A stretch of 64,000 nt of DNA from Aminobacter niigataensis (lineage in GTDB: Bacteria > Pseudomonadota > Alphaproteobacteria > Rhizobiales > Rhizobiaceae): contig NZ_JACHOT010000001.1 in NCBI RefSeq assembly GCF_014200015.1, positions 1,116,001 through 1,180,000 of the forward strand. The letters run 5' to 3'. Of this stretch, positions 1 through 10,427 are shown one piece after another. Position 1 is the first letter of the stretch; every line of letters begins with the position of its first letter. The notes under the pieces are model-generated. The model had not been told where the DNA came from and ran no database searches. It was given only the letters and a program-made list of their open reading frames with translations. The position numbers and the translations under genes are program-made.

Positions 1-650
1 GTGCGGGCAAGGGCCGAGACGATGCCGCTTGTCGTGGTCTGGCCAACGCCGAACGGATTGCCGATGGCCAGCACCAGATCGCCAACCTGCAGCGCGTCGG
101 AATCGCCAATGGCGACGGTCGGGAACGGCTTGTCAGAATCGATCTTGAGCACGGCAAGGTCAAGGGTCTCGTCCTTGAGCAGCACCTTGCTGGTGAATTC
201 ACGGCCGTCAGAGAGCGCGACCTTCACCTGGTCGGCATCCTGGACGACATGGTTGTTGGTGACGACGATGCCGCTTGGGTCGACCAGAACGCCCGAACCG
301 AGCGACGAACGGTTGCGCGGACCCGACCGACCGAAGAACTGTTCGAAGAACGGATCGCCCTCGAATGGCGACCGCACCTTCACCTGCTTGGAGGCGTAGA
401 CATTGACAACCGCTGCCGCCGTGTCCTTGACCAGCGGCGCAAACGACAGCTGCATCTCTTCCCGTCCGAATGGCACACGCCGATCGGGACCGGGCGTTGC
501 GGCCCCGCCGCCCTTGCCGCCATTCAGCAGATCCGTCAGCACATCCGACAGGCCCGGATCCCCGGTGGTCGGCGCCTCCTGGGCCGTCGCACCGCTGGCA
601 AGCGTCATCCAGGTGCACAGCGCAAGCGACAGATATCGTTTCGCACGCAT
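1..650 (-). CDS. DegP/HtrA-family periplasmic serine protease, C-terminal part outside window
   Basis: Only the first 216 residues lie in the window. The start is the ATG at 650. It is followed by a Sec signal peptide ending near ASGATAQ (residues 18-24). A trypsin-like protease domain follows: SGVLVDPSGIVVTNNHVV carries the catalytic His (about residue 134) and LDLAVLKI the catalytic Asp (about residue 164). The sequence leaves the window just after the GNPFGVGQTTTSGIVSALA stretch, so the catalytic Ser (GNSGG in the family) and any PDZ domains are not visible. DegP-like proteases degrade or refold damaged envelope proteins. Which Deg paralogue this is cannot be decided from the N-terminal half. 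Confidence 0.93.
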   Translation of the reverse strand, partial: MRAKRYLSLALCTWMTLASGATAQEAPTTGDPGLSDVLTDLLNGGKGGGAATPGPDRRVPFGREEMQLSFAPLVKDTAAAVVNVYASKQVKVRSPFEGDPFFEQFFGRSGPRNRSSLGSGVLVDPSGIVVTNNHVVQDADQVKVALSDGREFTSKVLLKDETLDLAVLKIDSDKPFPTVAIGDSDALQVGDLVLAIGNPFGVGQTTTSGIVSALAR

Positions 651-842
651 GGCGAATCCTCCAATGCATAGTTGGCGCCATTGTCGCGACGATTGTGCAA
701 ATTGAAAGGCTAGAGGGGCCCGAAAAGCGGTTATTTCCGCTTGGTTGGCCCCGGTTACGGAAGGACCGCTGAAACCTCTACGCGCCGTGCGCCCGCATCG
801 CCCGGCAAACCACGTCACAGCGATCTGACCGACACACCACCC

Positions 843-870
843 AAAACAAAAGGGGCCACAAGGGCCCCTT
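843..870 (-). terminator. Rho-independent terminator after rplQ
   Basis: An 8-bp stem AAGGGGCC/GGCCCCTT (850-857 with 863-870) and 5-nt loop is followed on the minus strand by a T-rich tract. It lies 26 bp past the rplQ stop, so it probably ends the alpha operon and with it the whole ribosomal supercluster. Confidence 0.75.
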
Positions 871-895
871 CGGTTCATAACACGATGCGGAAAGC

Positions 896-1324
896 TTATG
901 CAGCTTCAGCTTCGTTGACAGCTTCGGCTTCGAGACGAACGCGGTCGCCTGCGCCCTTGGCCGAGGTGTCGCGATCGACGAACTCGATGACGGCCATCGC
1001 GGCGTTGTCACCGCGGCGGAAGCCAGCCTTCATGATGCGCAGGTAGCCGCCGTTGCGGGTGGCGTAACGCGGCGCGACGACGTCGAACAGACGCTTCACG
1101 ACGTTCTCGTTGCCGATCTGGGCGATCACCTGGCGGCGGGCATGCAGGTCGCCGCGCTTGCCGAGCGTCACCAGCTTCTCGACGATCGGACGCAGGTCCT
1201 TCGCCTTTTCGAGCGTGGTCACGATCTGCTCGTGCTCGATCAGCGAGACCGAGAGGTTGGCGAACATGGACTTGCGGTGGCTTACGCTGCGGGCGAAGCG
1301 ACGGCCTTTAAAACCGTGACGCAT
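896..1324 (-). CDS. rplQ: 50S ribosomal protein L17
   Basis: L17, 142 residues, a large-subunit protein near the peptide exit tunnel. It begins [20 protein letters not shown], the near-invariant N-terminus of the family, and carries a charged acidic/Ala-rich C-terminal extension compared with the E. coli protein, as is usual in alphaproteobacteria. It is the last gene of the alpha operon (rpsM-rpsK-rpoA-rplQ), 108 bp after rpoA, with a terminator just downstream. Confidence 0.98.
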   Translation of the reverse strand: MRHGFKGRRFARSVSHRKSMFANLSVSLIEHEQIVTTLEKAKDLRPIVEKLVTLGKRGDLHARRQVIAQIGNENVVKRLFDVVAPRYATRNGGYLRIMKAGFRRGDNAAMAVIEFVDRDTSAKGAGDRVRLEAEAVNEAEAA

Positions 1325-1432
1325 GGCTCTTTTCCTTCTTCAGTTGTTCAAGAGGCCACGGCCTCTGATGGTTTTCCGCAAGGCCGTCGGACCGGATATC
1401 CGGGCCTCGGAACCATGCTCGACTAGGTCTTC

Positions 1433-2443
1433 TTAGTACTGGTCTTCGTATCGCTTGGCGAGGTCTTCGATGTTTTCCGGCGGCCAGTCCTGCACTTCCA
1501 TACCGAGGTGCAGGCCCATTGCGGCCAGAACTTCCTTGATCTCGTTGAGCGACTTGCGGCCGAAGTTCGGCGTACGCAGCATCTCGGCTTCCGTCTTCTG
1601 GATCAGGTCGCCGATGTAAACGATGTTGTCGTTCTTGAGGCAGTTGGCCGAACGGACCGAAAGCTCCAGTTCGTCGACCTTCTTGAGCAGCGCCGGGTTG
1701 AAGGCGAGCTCGGTAACGGCCTCGGCTGCAACTTCCTTCTGCGGCTCGTCGAAGTTGACGAACAGTGCAAGCTGGTCCTGCAGGATGCGAGCAGCGAAAG
1801 CCACTGCGTCCTCGCCGGTGATCGAACCGTCTGTCTCGATGGTCATGGTCAGCTTGTCGTAGTCCAGAACCTGGCCCTCGCGGGTGTTCTCGACCTTGTA
1901 CGAAACCTTCTTGACCGGCGAGTAGAGGCTGTCGACCGGGATGAGACCGATCGGAGCGTCTTCAGCGCGGTTGCGTTCGGCCGGCACATAACCCTTGCCG
2001 GTGTCGACGGTAAACTCCATGCGGATCTCGGCGCCCTCGTCGAGGGTGCAGATAACGTGGTCCGGGTTCAGGATCTCGACGTCGCCGACCGTCTGGATAT
2101 CGCCGGCGAGCACGGCACCAGGGCCCTGCTTGCGAACGACCATGCGCTTCGGGCCGTCGCCTTCCATGCGGATGGCGATTTCCTTGATGTTGAGCACGAT
2201 GTCGGTGACGTCTTCACGAACGCCGCCGATGGAAGAGAACTCATGCAGCACGCCGTCGATCTGCACCGCAGTGACGGCAGCGCCACGAAGCGACGACAAA
2301 AGCACGCGACGGAGCGCATTGCCGAGCGTCAGGCCGAAGCCACGCTCAAGCGGCTCGGCGACGAGCGTGGTCTGCGTCTTCTTCTTGGACGAGAACTCGA
2401 TCTTGTTCGGCTTGATCAGTTCCTGCCAGTTTTTCTGGATCAT
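1433..2443 (-). CDS. rpoA: DNA-directed RNA polymerase subunit alpha
   Basis: RNA polymerase alpha, 336 residues, the usual rhizobial length. The N-terminal domain (about 1-235) dimerises and nucleates core assembly; [20 protein letters not shown] is the family signature. A linker leads to the C-terminal domain (about 255-325), with helix-hairpin-helix sequence [17 protein letters not shown] that contacts UP elements and activators. The protein ends in an acidic tail (about 320-336). The gene sits between rpsK and rplQ as in most bacteria. Confidence 0.99.
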   Translation of the reverse strand: MIQKNWQELIKPNKIEFSSKKKTQTTLVAEPLERGFGLTLGNALRRVLLSSLRGAAVTAVQIDGVLHEFSSIGGVREDVTDIVLNIKEIAIRMEGDGPKRMVVRKQGPGAVLAGDIQTVGDVEILNPDHVICTLDEGAEIRMEFTVDTGKGYVPAERNRAEDAPIGLIPVDSLYSPVKKVSYKVENTREGQVLDYDKLTMTIETDGSITGEDAVAFAARILQDQLALFVNFDEPQKEVAAEAVTELAFNPALLKKVDELELSVRSANCLKNDNIVYIGDLIQKTEAEMLRTPNFGRKSLNEIKEVLAAMGLHLGMEVQDWPPENIEDLAKRYEDQY

Positions 2444-2539
2444 ATTCGCTTCCTTCCGTTAGCCCGACACCATCCAATCGTGACGGGCGACCTGGAAACC
2501 GCAAACGAGCGCACAAGGCGCTCGCGCGGGGGTGAAATA

Positions 2540-2929
2540 TTAGACGCGACGCTTCTTGCGCGGGCGGCAACCATTGTGCGGAATCGGCGTCACGTCGCGG
2601 ATCGACGTGATGGTGAAACCCGCTGCCTGGAGCGCGCGCAGAGCCGACTCACGACCCGAACCCGGACCGCAGACTTCCACTTCCAGCATGCGCATGCCGT
2701 GTTCCTGTGCCTTCTTGGCAACGTCTTCAGCAGCCATCTGGGCCGCGAACGGGGTCGACTTGCGCGAACCCTTGAAGCCCTGCGCACCAGCCGAGGACCA
2801 GGCAATCGTGTTGCCCTGTGCATCGGAGATGGTGATCATGGTGTTGTTGAAGGTCGAATTGACGTGGGCGACGCCCGACGAGATGTTCTTGCGTTCGCGA
2901 CGGCGAACGCGTGCGGCTTCCTTAGCCAT
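2540..2929 (-). CDS. rpsK: 30S ribosomal protein S11
   Basis: S11, 129 residues, platform of the small subunit next to the 3' end of 16S rRNA. The start is placed at [15 protein letters not shown] (2929). An in-frame codon at 2956 would add nine residues not found in the family. The C-terminus [10 protein letters not shown] is typical. It lies between rpsM and rpoA in the alpha operon. Confidence 0.98.
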   Translation of the reverse strand: MAKEAARVRRRERKNISSGVAHVNSTFNNTMITISDAQGNTIAWSSAGAQGFKGSRKSTPFAAQMAAEDVAKKAQEHGMRMLEVEVCGPGSGRESALRALQAAGFTITSIRDVTPIPHNGCRPRKKRRV

Positions 2930-3061
2930 AGCAGTCCTTTCAGTTGATCTCTTCACCGCCGTAATACCAGCGGCTACACCAGCCTGCGTTTAAGGTGTCA
3001 GGCCGAACACCCGCCCAAATAAGGCGAAACCGGCGAGCCGAAACCCGCCGGAGATACGAAA

Positions 3062-3430
3062 TTACTTCTTCTTGCCGGCAATTGCCTTCGCCGGGCCCTT
3101 GCGGGTGCGCGCATTGGTATGCGTGCGCTGGCCACGGACCGGAAGCGAACGACGGTGACGCAGGCCGCGGTAGCAGCCGAGGTCCATCAGACGCTTGATG
3201 TTGATCGAAACTTCGCGGCGCAGATCGCCTTCGACCTGATAGTCGCGGTCAATCGTCTCGCGGATCGCCAGGACTTCGGCATCGGTCAGCTGGTTGACGC
3301 GACGCTCAGCCGGGATACCGACCTTCTCGACGATCTCCTGGGCGAACTTCTTGCCAATCCCGTGAATGTACTGAAGCGAGATCACAACGCGCTTGTTGGT
3401 CGGAATATTAACGCCGGCTATACGAGCCAT
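3062..3430 (-). CDS. rpsM: 30S ribosomal protein S13
   Basis: S13, 122 residues, head of the small subunit, contacts the P-site tRNA and forms inter-subunit bridges. The start is [10 protein letters not shown] (3430); the longer reading from 3457 adds non-family residues. It has the helix-hairpin-helix core ([14 protein letters not shown]) and a basic tail ending AIAGKKK. It is the first gene of the alpha operon, 188 bp after adk, across a gap containing a strong hairpin. Confidence 0.98.
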   Translation of the reverse strand: MARIAGVNIPTNKRVVISLQYIHGIGKKFAQEIVEKVGIPAERRVNQLTDAEVLAIRETIDRDYQVEGDLRREVSINIKRLMDLGCYRGLRHRRSLPVRGQRTHTNARTRKGPAKAIAGKKK

Positions 3431-3566
3431 CTTTTCACTCCATTTGGGCCGGACCATGCCGGCGCTTCAAGTTGCCCCGCGTCCGGTGGAGGCCGGCCCT
3501 TGCGGGTTTTCCGTTTCAATATGACTTTGCGCCCTTACGGGCAAACAGCATCATGCCTGAATGGAA

Positions 3567-3597
3567 GACGGGCCGCCATACTCCGGATCGGCCCGTC
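3567..3597. promoter_or_regulatory. Hairpin in the adk-rpsM gap
   Basis: Perfect 9-bp inverted repeat GACGGGCCG/CGGCCCGTC with a 13-nt loop, in the 188-bp gap between adk and rpsM. There is no T-run on the minus strand, so it is not a canonical terminator. It may be a processing or translational-control structure separating the spc and alpha operons. Confidence 0.4.
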
Positions 3598-3618
3598 CGT
3601 CAAGTCTGTGTGCGACGA

Positions 3619-4209
3619 TTAGCTGGCGACAGTCGCCAGAACCGCTTCGATCTGTGCCGTCACTTCGTCCATCGGGGCCATGCCGTCGACCTGCTTGAGC
3701 AGGTCATTGGCGTAGTAATAGCCGATCAGCGGAGCGGTCTTCTTGTAGTACTCGCGCAGCCGTTCGTCGAAGACCTCGGCATTGTCGTCCTTGCGCACCG
3801 GCTGGCCGGCCGCCTTGGCCTCCTCGGCGCGCTTCAGGATACGGCCGACAAGCGCCTTGTCGTCGACAACGAGTTCTACGACCACGTCGAGGAACATGCC
3901 GCGTTCGGCCAGCATGTCGGCAACGGCGTCGGCCTGTGCCAGCGTGCGCGGATAACCGTCGAGGATGAAGCCCTGGGCGCAGTCGTCCTGGTCGATCCGT
4001 TCGGCGACAATCGCATTGACGATTTCGTCCGAGACCAGTTCGCCGGCGTCCATCACCGCCTTGGCGCGCTTGCCGACTTCCGTTTCCGCCTTGACCGCTG
4101 CGCGCAGCATGTCGCCGGTGGAAAGTTGAGGAATGCCGTGCTTGTCGACCAACCTCTGAGCTTGCGTCCCCTTGCCCGCTCCCGGCGGTCCAAGCAATAT
4201 CAGCCTCAT
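3619..4209 (-). CDS. adk: Adenylate kinase (short form)
   Basis: Converts ATP + AMP to two ADP in the cytoplasm. 196 residues. The P-loop [10 protein letters not shown] lies at about residues 7-16, followed by QLSTGDMLR for AMP binding and the segment [13 protein letters not shown]. It is a short-type enzyme: the roughly 27-residue LID/zinc insert of the 214-residue E. coli protein is absent, with [14 protein letters not shown] following directly. Its ATG overlaps the secY stop by 4 bp (ATGA), indicating translational coupling. Confidence 0.98.
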   Translation of the reverse strand: MRLILLGPPGAGKGTQAQRLVDKHGIPQLSTGDMLRAAVKAETEVGKRAKAVMDAGELVSDEIVNAIVAERIDQDDCAQGFILDGYPRTLAQADAVADMLAERGMFLDVVVELVVDDKALVGRILKRAEEAKAAGQPVRKDDNAEVFDERLREYYKKTAPLIGYYYANDLLKQVDGMAPMDEVTAQIEAVLATVAS

Positions 4210-5546
4210 CTTCCCCTCTTACCTCCACGGAGCTTCGACTTCTTGATCAGCCCCTCATACTGATGGGCGATCAGGTGACCCTGAATCTGCGCCACCGTAT
4301 CAAGGGTTACATTGACCACGATCAGAAGCGAAGTACCACCAAGGTAGAAGGGAACGCCGGTCGCCGAGATCAGGAACTCCGGCAGCAAGCAGATGATGAC
4401 GAGATAGGCGGCGCCGACCACCGTGACGCGGGTCAGCACGTAGTCGATGTATTCCGCGGTGCGCTCGCCAGGACGATAGCCGGGAATGAAGCCCGAATGC
4501 TTCTTCAGCTGATCGGCCGTGTCCTTCGGATTGAAGACGATAGCCGTGTAGAAGAAGGCGAAGAAGATGATCATCGCCGCGTAGAGCGCCATGTAGAGCG
4601 GCTGGCCGTGGCCGAGCGCGGCCATGATCGTGCTCACCCAGCCAGGCAGCGTGGCAGTGTTCGAGAAGCCCGCGACGGTCGCCGGCAGCAGCAGAAGCGA
4701 CGAAGCGAAGATCGGAGGAATGACGCCGGCGGTGTTGAGCTTCAGCGGCAGGTGCGACGTATCGCCTTGGAACATGCGGTTGCCGACCTGGCGCTTCGGA
4801 TACTGGATCAGAAGGCGGCGCTGGGCACGCTCGAAAAACACGATCACGGCGATGACGACGATCGCCAGGACGATGATCGCGAGAATCAGGCCGGTCGACA
4901 GCGCACCTGTGCGGCCGAGTTCCAGAGTGCCACTGATAGCGCTCGGAAGCCCGGCGACGATGCCGGCGAAGATGATCAGCGAGATACCGTTGCCGATGCC
5001 GCGGGCGGTGATCTGCTCGCCGAGCCACATCAGGAACATCGTGCCGCCGACGAGCGTGATGACCGTCGAAGCACGGAAGAACATGCCCGGATCCGAGACG
5101 ATTCCGTTACCGCTCTCAAGCCCGACCGAAATGCCGTAAGCCTGAACAAGCGCCAGAAGCACGGTGCCATAGCGGGTGTACTGATTGATGACCTTGCGGC
5201 CCTGCTCACCTTCCTTCTTCAGCGCTTCGAGCGACGGGACGACCGACGTCATGAGCTGCATGATGATGGAAGCGGAGATGTAGGGCATGATGCCGAGTGC
5301 AAACAGCGCCATGCGCTCGACTGCACCACCGGCAAACATGTTGAAAATGCCGAGAACGCCGCGGCTCTGCTGGGTGAAAGCCTGCGCGAATGCATCGGGG
5401 TTGATGCCGGGGAGCGGAATATAGGTGCCGAGGCGGTAGACCAGCAGCGCGCCGAGGGTGAACCAGATACGTTTCTTGAGATCTTCGGCCTTGGCGAAGG
5501 CTGCGAAATTCAGATTGGATGCCAGTTGTTCAGCAGCCGATGCCAT
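4206..5546 (-). CDS. secY: Preprotein translocase subunit SecY
   Basis: Channel subunit of the SecYEG translocon in the inner membrane, 446 residues with the expected ten transmembrane segments. Family marks include [15 protein letters not shown] near the N-terminus, [14 protein letters not shown] (lateral gate/plug region) and the C-terminal loop [18 protein letters not shown]. The C-terminus ends in basic [12 protein letters not shown]. It lies between rplO and adk in the spc operon. Its partner secE is at 33981-34181 in the same supercluster. Confidence 0.99.
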   Translation of the reverse strand: MASAAEQLASNLNFAAFAKAEDLKKRIWFTLGALLVYRLGTYIPLPGINPDAFAQAFTQQSRGVLGIFNMFAGGAVERMALFALGIMPYISASIIMQLMTSVVPSLEALKKEGEQGRKVINQYTRYGTVLLALVQAYGISVGLESGNGIVSDPGMFFRASTVITLVGGTMFLMWLGEQITARGIGNGISLIIFAGIVAGLPSAISGTLELGRTGALSTGLILAIIVLAIVVIAVIVFFERAQRRLLIQYPKRQVGNRMFQGDTSHLPLKLNTAGVIPPIFASSLLLLPATVAGFSNTATLPGWVSTIMAALGHGQPLYMALYAAMIIFFAFFYTAIVFNPKDTADQLKKHSGFIPGYRPGERTAEYIDYVLTRVTVVGAAYLVIICLLPEFLISATGVPFYLGGTSLLIVVNVTLDTVAQIQGHLIAHQYEGLIKKSKLRGGKRGR

Positions 5547-5639
5547 TCAGGGTACTCCGCTTGGTCACGCCGCAATGCCGCAGATGGGCGCGGCGCGTAT
5601 CACCGAAGCCACGAGATAGGCTCCGGACGGCAAACATGC

Positions 5640-5665
5640 AAGCGGCGGTATCTCTACCGCCGCTT
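5640..5665. promoter_or_regulatory. Intercistronic hairpin between rplO and secY
   Basis: Perfect 11-bp inverted repeat AAGCGGCGGTA/TACCGCCGCTT with loop TCTC, 15 bp past the rplO stop. There is no T-tract on the minus strand. It is placed to act as an mRNA-stabilising or processing stem that sets secY/adk levels below those of the ribosomal genes (inference). Confidence 0.55.
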
Positions 5666-5680
5666 ACTTTGCAAAGCCTT

Positions 5681-6154
5681 TTATTCGGCCGCTGCCACTT
5701 CAGGCAGCTTCACCGATCCTCCAGCCTTTTCGATCTTCTCGATCGCAGGCTTGGAAGCGCCGGCGACGTCGAAGGCCACCTTGGTCTTGAGTTCGCCGTC
5801 GCTGAGGATGCGGACGCCGTCCTTGACGCGGCGAATCACGCCGGCCTTGACGAGGGCTTCCGCCGTCACGGTCTCTTTCGCATCGAGCTTCTTGGCATCG
5901 ATCGCGACCTGGATACGGGCCAGCGAAACGGTGTTGTAGCTCTTGGCGAAGATGTTGGTGAAGCCGCGCTTCGGCAGGCGACGATAGAGCGGCATCTGGC
6001 CACCCTCGAAGCCGTTGATCGCGACGCCCGAACGGGCCTTCTGACCCTTGACGCCGCGGCCGCCGGTCTTGCCGGAGCCGGAGCCGATGCCGCGGCCAAG
6101 GCGCTTCTTGGAGTGCGTCGCGCCGGTGTTGTCACGCAGATCGTTGAGTTTCAT
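5681..6154 (-). CDS. rplO: 50S ribosomal protein L15
   Basis: L15, 157 residues, a late-assembly large-subunit protein. The Gly/Arg-rich N-terminal extension ([19 protein letters not shown]) reaches into 23S rRNA and is followed by the globular domain. Ends LPEVAAAE. Located between rpmD and secY. Confidence 0.98.
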   Translation of the reverse strand: MKLNDLRDNTGATHSKKRLGRGIGSGSGKTGGRGVKGQKARSGVAINGFEGGQMPLYRRLPKRGFTNIFAKSYNTVSLARIQVAIDAKKLDAKETVTAEALVKAGVIRRVKDGVRILSDGELKTKVAFDVAGASKPAIEKIEKAGGSVKLPEVAAAE

Positions 6155-6175
6155 GTTCTATCTCCTGCGATCGGC

Positions 6176-6373
6176 CTACGCCTCGTCCACAACGCGGACG
6201 AGGTGCTGGACAGCTGCGATCATGCCGCGCACGGAAGGAGTATCCTCCAGGGTGCGCTTGCGATGCATCTTGTTGAGGCCGAGGCCGACCAGCGTGGCAC
6301 GCTGCTCCTTCGGCCGGCGGATCGGGCTACCGATCTGCTCGACGGTGATGGTCTTGGTTGCTTTCTTGGCCAT
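6176..6373 (-). CDS. rpmD: 50S ribosomal protein L30
   Basis: L30, 65 residues, with the family core [20 protein letters not shown] and C-terminus LVRVVDEA. Two ATGs are possible, at 6379 and 6373. An AGGGA ribosome binding site lies 8 nt from the ATG at 6373 but only 2-3 nt from the one at 6379, so MAKKATK is chosen. Sits between rpsE and rplO. Confidence 0.96.
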   Translation of the reverse strand: MAKKATKTITVEQIGSPIRRPKEQRATLVGLGLNKMHRKRTLEDTPSVRGMIAAVQHLVRVVDEA

Positions 6374-6401
6374 GGTCATTGTCCCTGGTCAGCTCGAGCG
6401 A

Positions 6402-6971
6402 CTATTCTTCAGCCGCAACGGCGGTGCCGCGGCGGGCCTGAAGGGTCGAGTACTTGATGCCGCGCTGAGCAGCCACATCCTTCGGATGCAACTGGTTCTT
6501 CAGCGCATCGAAGGTCGCACGAACCATGTTGTAGGGGTTCGACGAACCCATCGACTTGGCGACGACGTCGTGCATGCCGAGCGTCTCGAAGACAGCGCGC
6601 ATCGGGCCGCCTGCGATGATGCCGGTACCCTGCTTGGCAGAGCGCAGCAGAACACGGCCAGCGCCCCAACGACCTTCAACGTCGTGGTGCAGCGTACGGC
6701 CCGAACGGAGCGGCACAAAGATCATGTCGCGCTTGGCCGATTCGGTTGCCTTGCGGATCGCTTCCGGCACTTCGCGCGCCTTGCCGTGACCAAAGCCAAC
6801 GCGGCCCTTCTGGTCGCCGACGACGACGAGTGCTGCAAAACCGAAACGCCGGCCGCCCTTGACGACCTTGGCAACGCGGTTGATGTGTACGAGCTTATCG
6901 ACGAATTCGCTGTCGCGCTCTTCACGGTCACGGCTACGCTCGCGACCGCCTTCCCTACGTTCTTGTGCCAT
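6402..6971 (-). CDS. rpsE: 30S ribosomal protein S5
   Basis: S5, 189 residues, at the mRNA entry/decoding region. Start MAQERREGG at 6971; the codon at 7001 would add an implausible ten-residue leader. An Arg/Glu-rich N-terminal tail precedes the dsRBD-like domain ([20 protein letters not shown]). The second domain contains [21 protein letters not shown] short C-terminal extension ending TAVAAEE is normal for this class. Confidence 0.98.
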   Translation of the reverse strand: MAQERREGGRERSRDREERDSEFVDKLVHINRVAKVVKGGRRFGFAALVVVGDQKGRVGFGHGKAREVPEAIRKATESAKRDMIFVPLRSGRTLHHDVEGRWGAGRVLLRSAKQGTGIIAGGPMRAVFETLGMHDVVAKSMGSSNPYNMVRATFDALKNQLHPKDVAAQRGIKYSTLQARRGTAVAAEE

Positions 6972-7099
6972 ATTCCTATCCTTATTTTTTTCCGGAAGCA
7001 CGGGGGTTAAAAACCAAATCCGGCGTCTATAGCGTCGCCGGATTTATTGCAACTGGTCAGTGATGCGGCGCAGCGCCACGCGCTACGCCGGTTCCTGCA

Positions 7100-7459
7100 T
7101 CAGAAGTTCAGGCCACCTTCGCGGGCAGCTTCGGCAAGCGCCTTGATGCGGCCGTGATAGATATAGGCGCCACGGTCGAAAACGACCTCCTTGACGCCGG
7201 CCTTCGAAGCGCGCTCGGCGATCAGCTTGCCAACCGCAGTCGCGGCAGCCGTGTCGGCACCGGTCTTCAGCGTGCCCTTGAGGTCCTTCTCGAGGGTGGA
7301 AGCGGCAGCGAGCGTACGGCCATTGGCATCGTCGATGACCTGGACGTAGATGTTCTTCGACGTGCGGTGAACCGACAGGCGCGGACGGCCGTTGGCGACC
7401 TTCTTGAGCTGGCGGCGGATGCGCGACGAGCGACGCAGAGTGGTTTCTTTCGAAGCCAT
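7100..7459 (-). CDS. rplR: 50S ribosomal protein L18
   Basis: L18, 119 residues, binds 5S rRNA with L5. Conserved segments: [18 protein letters not shown] and the C-terminal [20 protein letters not shown]. Basic N-terminus ([12 protein letters not shown]). Located between rplF and rpsE. Confidence 0.98.
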   Translation of the reverse strand: MASKETTLRRSSRIRRQLKKVANGRPRLSVHRTSKNIYVQVIDDANGRTLAAASTLEKDLKGTLKTGADTAAATAVGKLIAERASKAGVKEVVFDRGAYIYHGRIKALAEAAREGGLNF

Positions 7460-7546
7460 AGTAGTGGTTCCTTGCCTTCTGAAACGGGCGCGGCCATCTG
7501 CGGTAAGCTGAAACGCTTCCCGCGACCGCGCACCGCGGCGTTGCTA

Positions 7547-8080
7547 TTACTTCTTCTTGCCTTCTTTGCGGACGATCTTCTCGCCTGCATAGCGGACGCC
7601 CTTGCCCTTGTAGGGCTCCGGACCACGATATTCGCGGATCTCGGCGGCGACCTGGCCTACCTGCTGCTTGTCGATACCCGTGACGACGATTTCAGTAGGC
7701 TTCGGCACCGTGATGGTGATGCCTTCCGGCGTCTGATAAACGACGTCATGGCTGAAGCCAAGGGCCAGCTGCAGGTTCTTGCCCTGGAGTGCGGCACGAT
7801 AGCCGACGCCGGTGATCTCGAGCTTCTTTTCGAAGCCGTCCTTAACACCGGTCAGGATGTTGACGATCTGGGTCCGCGACATGCCCCACTTGGAGCGGGC
7901 GTCCTTCGACTGGTCGCGCGGCTGAACGGCGATCTCGCCTTCTTCCATCTTGACCAGAACTTCGTCGTTGACCACGAACTTCAGCTCACCCTTGGGGCCC
8001 TTCGCCGTCACGGTCTGGCCGGTGACGGTCGCGGATACGCCCTGCGGAAGCTGAACGGGTTTCTTGCCAATACGAGACAT
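7547..8080 (-). CDS. rplF: 50S ribosomal protein L6
   Basis: L6, 177 residues, near the factor-binding site at the base of the L7/L12 stalk. It begins [12 protein letters not shown] and has the two L6 alpha-beta repeats. The C-terminal signature [18 protein letters not shown] is intact. Spc operon, between rpsH and rplR. Confidence 0.98.
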   Translation of the reverse strand: MSRIGKKPVQLPQGVSATVTGQTVTAKGPKGELKFVVNDEVLVKMEEGEIAVQPRDQSKDARSKWGMSRTQIVNILTGVKDGFEKKLEITGVGYRAALQGKNLQLALGFSHDVVYQTPEGITITVPKPTEIVVTGIDKQQVGQVAAEIREYRGPEPYKGKGVRYAGEKIVRKEGKKK

Positions 8081-8118
8081 TGTCTTGTCCTCGCCTTTCT
8101 TGTTTCAGCCTACGCAGA

Positions 8119-8517
8119 TCAGAAGATCTGGCAGAGGATTTCCCCGCCGACGTTCTGTTCGCGCGCTTCGTGGTCGGCCATCACGCCCTTCGGGGTCGAA
8201 AGGATCGAGATGCCCAGGCCGTTGGCGACCGGCGGAATCGACTTGGACGAGACGTAGACACGGCGGCCCGGCTTGGAGACACGCGCAATTTCGCGGATCA
8301 CCGGCTGGCCGTCGAAGTACTTCAGCTCGATTTCGATCTCGGACTTGCCGTTTTCGAAGTCGGTCTGGCTGTAGTCGCGGATGTAGCCTTCCGACTTCAG
8401 CACGTCGAGAACACGGGCGCGCAGCCTGGACGCAGGCGTCGACACCGTCGACTTCTTGCGGCCATAGGCATTGCGGATACGGGTCAGCATATCGCCGAGA
8501 GGATCACTCAAAGACAT
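8119..8517 (-). CDS. rpsH: 30S ribosomal protein S8
   Basis: S8, 132 residues, binds helix 21 of 16S rRNA early in assembly. N-terminus [19 protein letters not shown]. The C-terminal signature [20 protein letters not shown] is intact. In enterobacteria S8 represses the spc operon through the rplE region; no equivalent site was identified here. Confidence 0.98.
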   Translation of the reverse strand: MSLSDPLGDMLTRIRNAYGRKKSTVSTPASRLRARVLDVLKSEGYIRDYSQTDFENGKSEIEIELKYFDGQPVIREIARVSKPGRRVYVSSKSIPPVANGLGISILSTPKGVMADHEAREQNVGGEILCQIF

Positions 8518-8529
8518 ATCAAATGCTCC

Positions 8530-8835
8530 TTACCAGCTCGACTTGACCAGGCCCGGGATTGCTCCCGTCGAGCCCAGATCACGAAGCGCGATACGCGACA
8601 TCTTAAGCTTGCGATAGTAGGCACGCGGACGACCGGTGACTTCGCAGCGATTACGGATACGGATCTTGGCCGAGTTGCGCGGCAGCGCGGCGAGCTTGAG
8701 CTGCGCGCGGAAGCGTTCCTCGATCGGCTTGGACTGATCCATGATGACGTCCTTGAGGGCCTTACGCTTGGCAGCGTACTGGTCCACAAGCTTGCGGCGC
8801 CGGTTGTTCTTCTCGACTGAGCTGGTCTTTGCCAT
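8530..8835 (-). CDS. rpsN: 30S ribosomal protein S14 (zinc-independent long form)
   Basis: S14, 101 residues, small-subunit head. It is the long C-minus form: the CxxC pairs of the zinc-binding type are missing and only one Cys remains ([20 protein letters not shown]). Length matches alphaproteobacterial homologues. Located between rplE and rpsH. Confidence 0.97.
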   Translation of the reverse strand: MAKTSSVEKNNRRRKLVDQYAAKRKALKDVIMDQSKPIEERFRAQLKLAALPRNSAKIRIRNRCEVTGRPRAYYRKLKMSRIALRDLGSTGAIPGLVKSSW

Positions 8836-8862
8836 TTCAGATTTTTCCTTTGCTCGCTGCCG

Positions 8863-9420
8863 TTACTGCCGGAAGGGGAAGTTGAAAGCCTTGAGCAGAG
8901 CCCGGGCTTCGTCGTCCGTCTTGGCGGTCGTGCAAACGATGATGTCCATACCCCACATCTGATCAACCTTGTCGTAGTTGATCTCGGGGAACACGATATG
9001 CTCCTTGAGGCCCATAGCGTAATTTCCGCGGCCGTCAAAGCTTTTCGGGTTCAGGCCGCGAAAGTCGCGAACGCGCGGGAGGGCGATGTTCACGAGACGG
9101 TCCAAAAACTCGTACATGCGCTCCTGGCGAAGCGTCACCTTGGCACCGATCGGCATCTGCTCACGCACCTTGAAGCCGGCAATCGACTTACGGGCGCGAG
9201 TGATGACCGGCTTCTGGCCGGCGATCATCGCCAGGTCCTCGGCGGCAACCGTGGGCTTCTTCGAATCCGCGGTGGCTTCGCCGACACCCATGTTGAGCAC
9301 GATCTTGTCAATGCGCGGGATCTGCATGACGTTGGCGTACTTGAACTGTTCCTGCATCGCCGTGCGGATGGTCTCCTTGTAGACCGTCTTCAGGCGTGGC
9401 TCGATGGTTGCATTAGCCAT
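8863..9420 (-). CDS. rplE: 50S ribosomal protein L5
   Basis: L5, 185 residues, binds 5S rRNA and touches the P-site tRNA. Start [14 protein letters not shown] at 9420, giving an 8-bp overlap with the end of rplX; the alternative start at 9504 would run deep into rplX. Signatures [13 protein letters not shown] and the C-terminal region ending NFPFRQ fit the family. Confidence 0.98.
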   Translation of the reverse strand: MANATIEPRLKTVYKETIRTAMQEQFKYANVMQIPRIDKIVLNMGVGEATADSKKPTVAAEDLAMIAGQKPVITRARKSIAGFKVREQMPIGAKVTLRQERMYEFLDRLVNIALPRVRDFRGLNPKSFDGRGNYAMGLKEHIVFPEINYDKVDQMWGMDIIVCTTAKTDDEARALLKAFNFPFRQ

Positions 9421-9727
9421 TGATGACTTCTCCCGAGCGCTTGGCGACACGCACCTTCGTGCCGTCCTTCTGGATCTGGAAACCGACGCGGGTCGGCTTG
9501 CCATCCTTGGGGTCGACGAGCGCGAGGTTCGACAGGTGGATCGGCGCTTCCTTGGTGATGATCCCGCCCTCTTGGGTCTGGGACTGCTTCTGGTGGCGGC
9601 GGATCATGTTCACGCCGCGGACAAGTGCCTTGTCTTCCTTCGGCTGAACAGACAGCACCTCGCCGGTGCGGCCCTTGTCCTTGCCGGCCAGAACGACAAC
9701 CTTGTCGCCTTTACGGATCTTCTGCAT
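9413..9727 (-). CDS. rplX: 50S ribosomal protein L24
   Basis: L24, 104 residues, assembly initiator near the tunnel exit. N-terminal KOW motif: [20 protein letters not shown]. The stop lies inside the rplE start region (8-bp overlap), suggesting coupled translation. Confidence 0.98.
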   Translation of the reverse strand: MQKIRKGDKVVVLAGKDKGRTGEVLSVQPKEDKALVRGVNMIRRHQKQSQTQEGGIITKEAPIHLSNLALVDPKDGKPTRVGFQIQKDGTKVRVAKRSGEVING

Positions 9728-9739
9728 TGTTCCGGCTCC

Positions 9740-10108
9740 TTACAGCACTTCGGGCGCGAGCGAGATGATCTTCATGTGGTTCTTGGCGCGGAGTTCGCGC
9801 GGAACCGGCCCGAAGATACGCGTGCCGATCGGTTCTTTCTTGTTATCGACAAGAACGGCCGCGTTCTTGTCGAAACGGATCACGCTGCCGTCCGGACGAC
9901 GGATGTCCTTGGCCGTGCGAACCACGACCGCCTTCATCACGTCACCCTTCTTTACGCGGCCGCGCGGAATGGCTTCCTTGATCGACACCACGATGATGTC
10001 GCCAACGGAGGCATACTTCCGCTTCGAGCCGCCCAGCACCTTGATGCACATGACACGACGAGCGCCGGAATTATCCGCGACGTCGAGGTTTGTTTGCATC
10101 TGAATCAT
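9740..10108 (-). CDS. rplN: 50S ribosomal protein L14
   Basis: L14, 122 residues, at the subunit interface. Begins [20 protein letters not shown], almost invariant in bacteria, and ends IISLAPEVL. First gene of the spc block, 12 bp upstream of rplX. Confidence 0.99.
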   Translation of the reverse strand: MIQMQTNLDVADNSGARRVMCIKVLGGSKRKYASVGDIIVVSIKEAIPRGRVKKGDVMKAVVVRTAKDIRRPDGSVIRFDKNAAVLVDNKKEPIGTRIFGPVPRELRAKNHMKIISLAPEVL

Positions 10109-10176
10109 GACTGGCCGCCTTCTTCTTTTCTAACGGGACGGGCTACCGCCCTCCCCGGCTTGTCCAAAATTCGTTG

Positions 10177-10416
10177 TTACGCCTGGTCCGAAGTCACGAC
10201 GACCCAGCGCTTGTCCTTGGAAATCGGCTTCGATTCCTGGATAAGCACAATGTCGCCGACCTTGTGGGCGTTGTTTTCGTCGTGCGCCTTGTAGTTCTTC
10301 GACATACGCACGGTCTTCTTCATCACCGGGTGCGTGAAGCGACGCTCGACCTTGACGACGACCGTCTTCTCGTTCTTGTCGCTGACGACGGTACCCTGCA
10401 GGATGCGCTTTGGCAT
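10177..10416 (-). CDS. rpsQ: 30S ribosomal protein S17
   Basis: S17, 79 residues, OB-fold primary rRNA binder. Begins [20 protein letters not shown]. The family signature with [13 protein letters not shown] lies near the C-terminus. End of the S10 block, after rpmC. Confidence 0.98.
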   Translation of the reverse strand: MPKRILQGTVVSDKNEKTVVVKVERRFTHPVMKKTVRMSKNYKAHDENNAHKVGDIVLIQESKPISKDKRWVVVTSDQA

Positions 10417-10427
10417 GGTTCTCGTCC

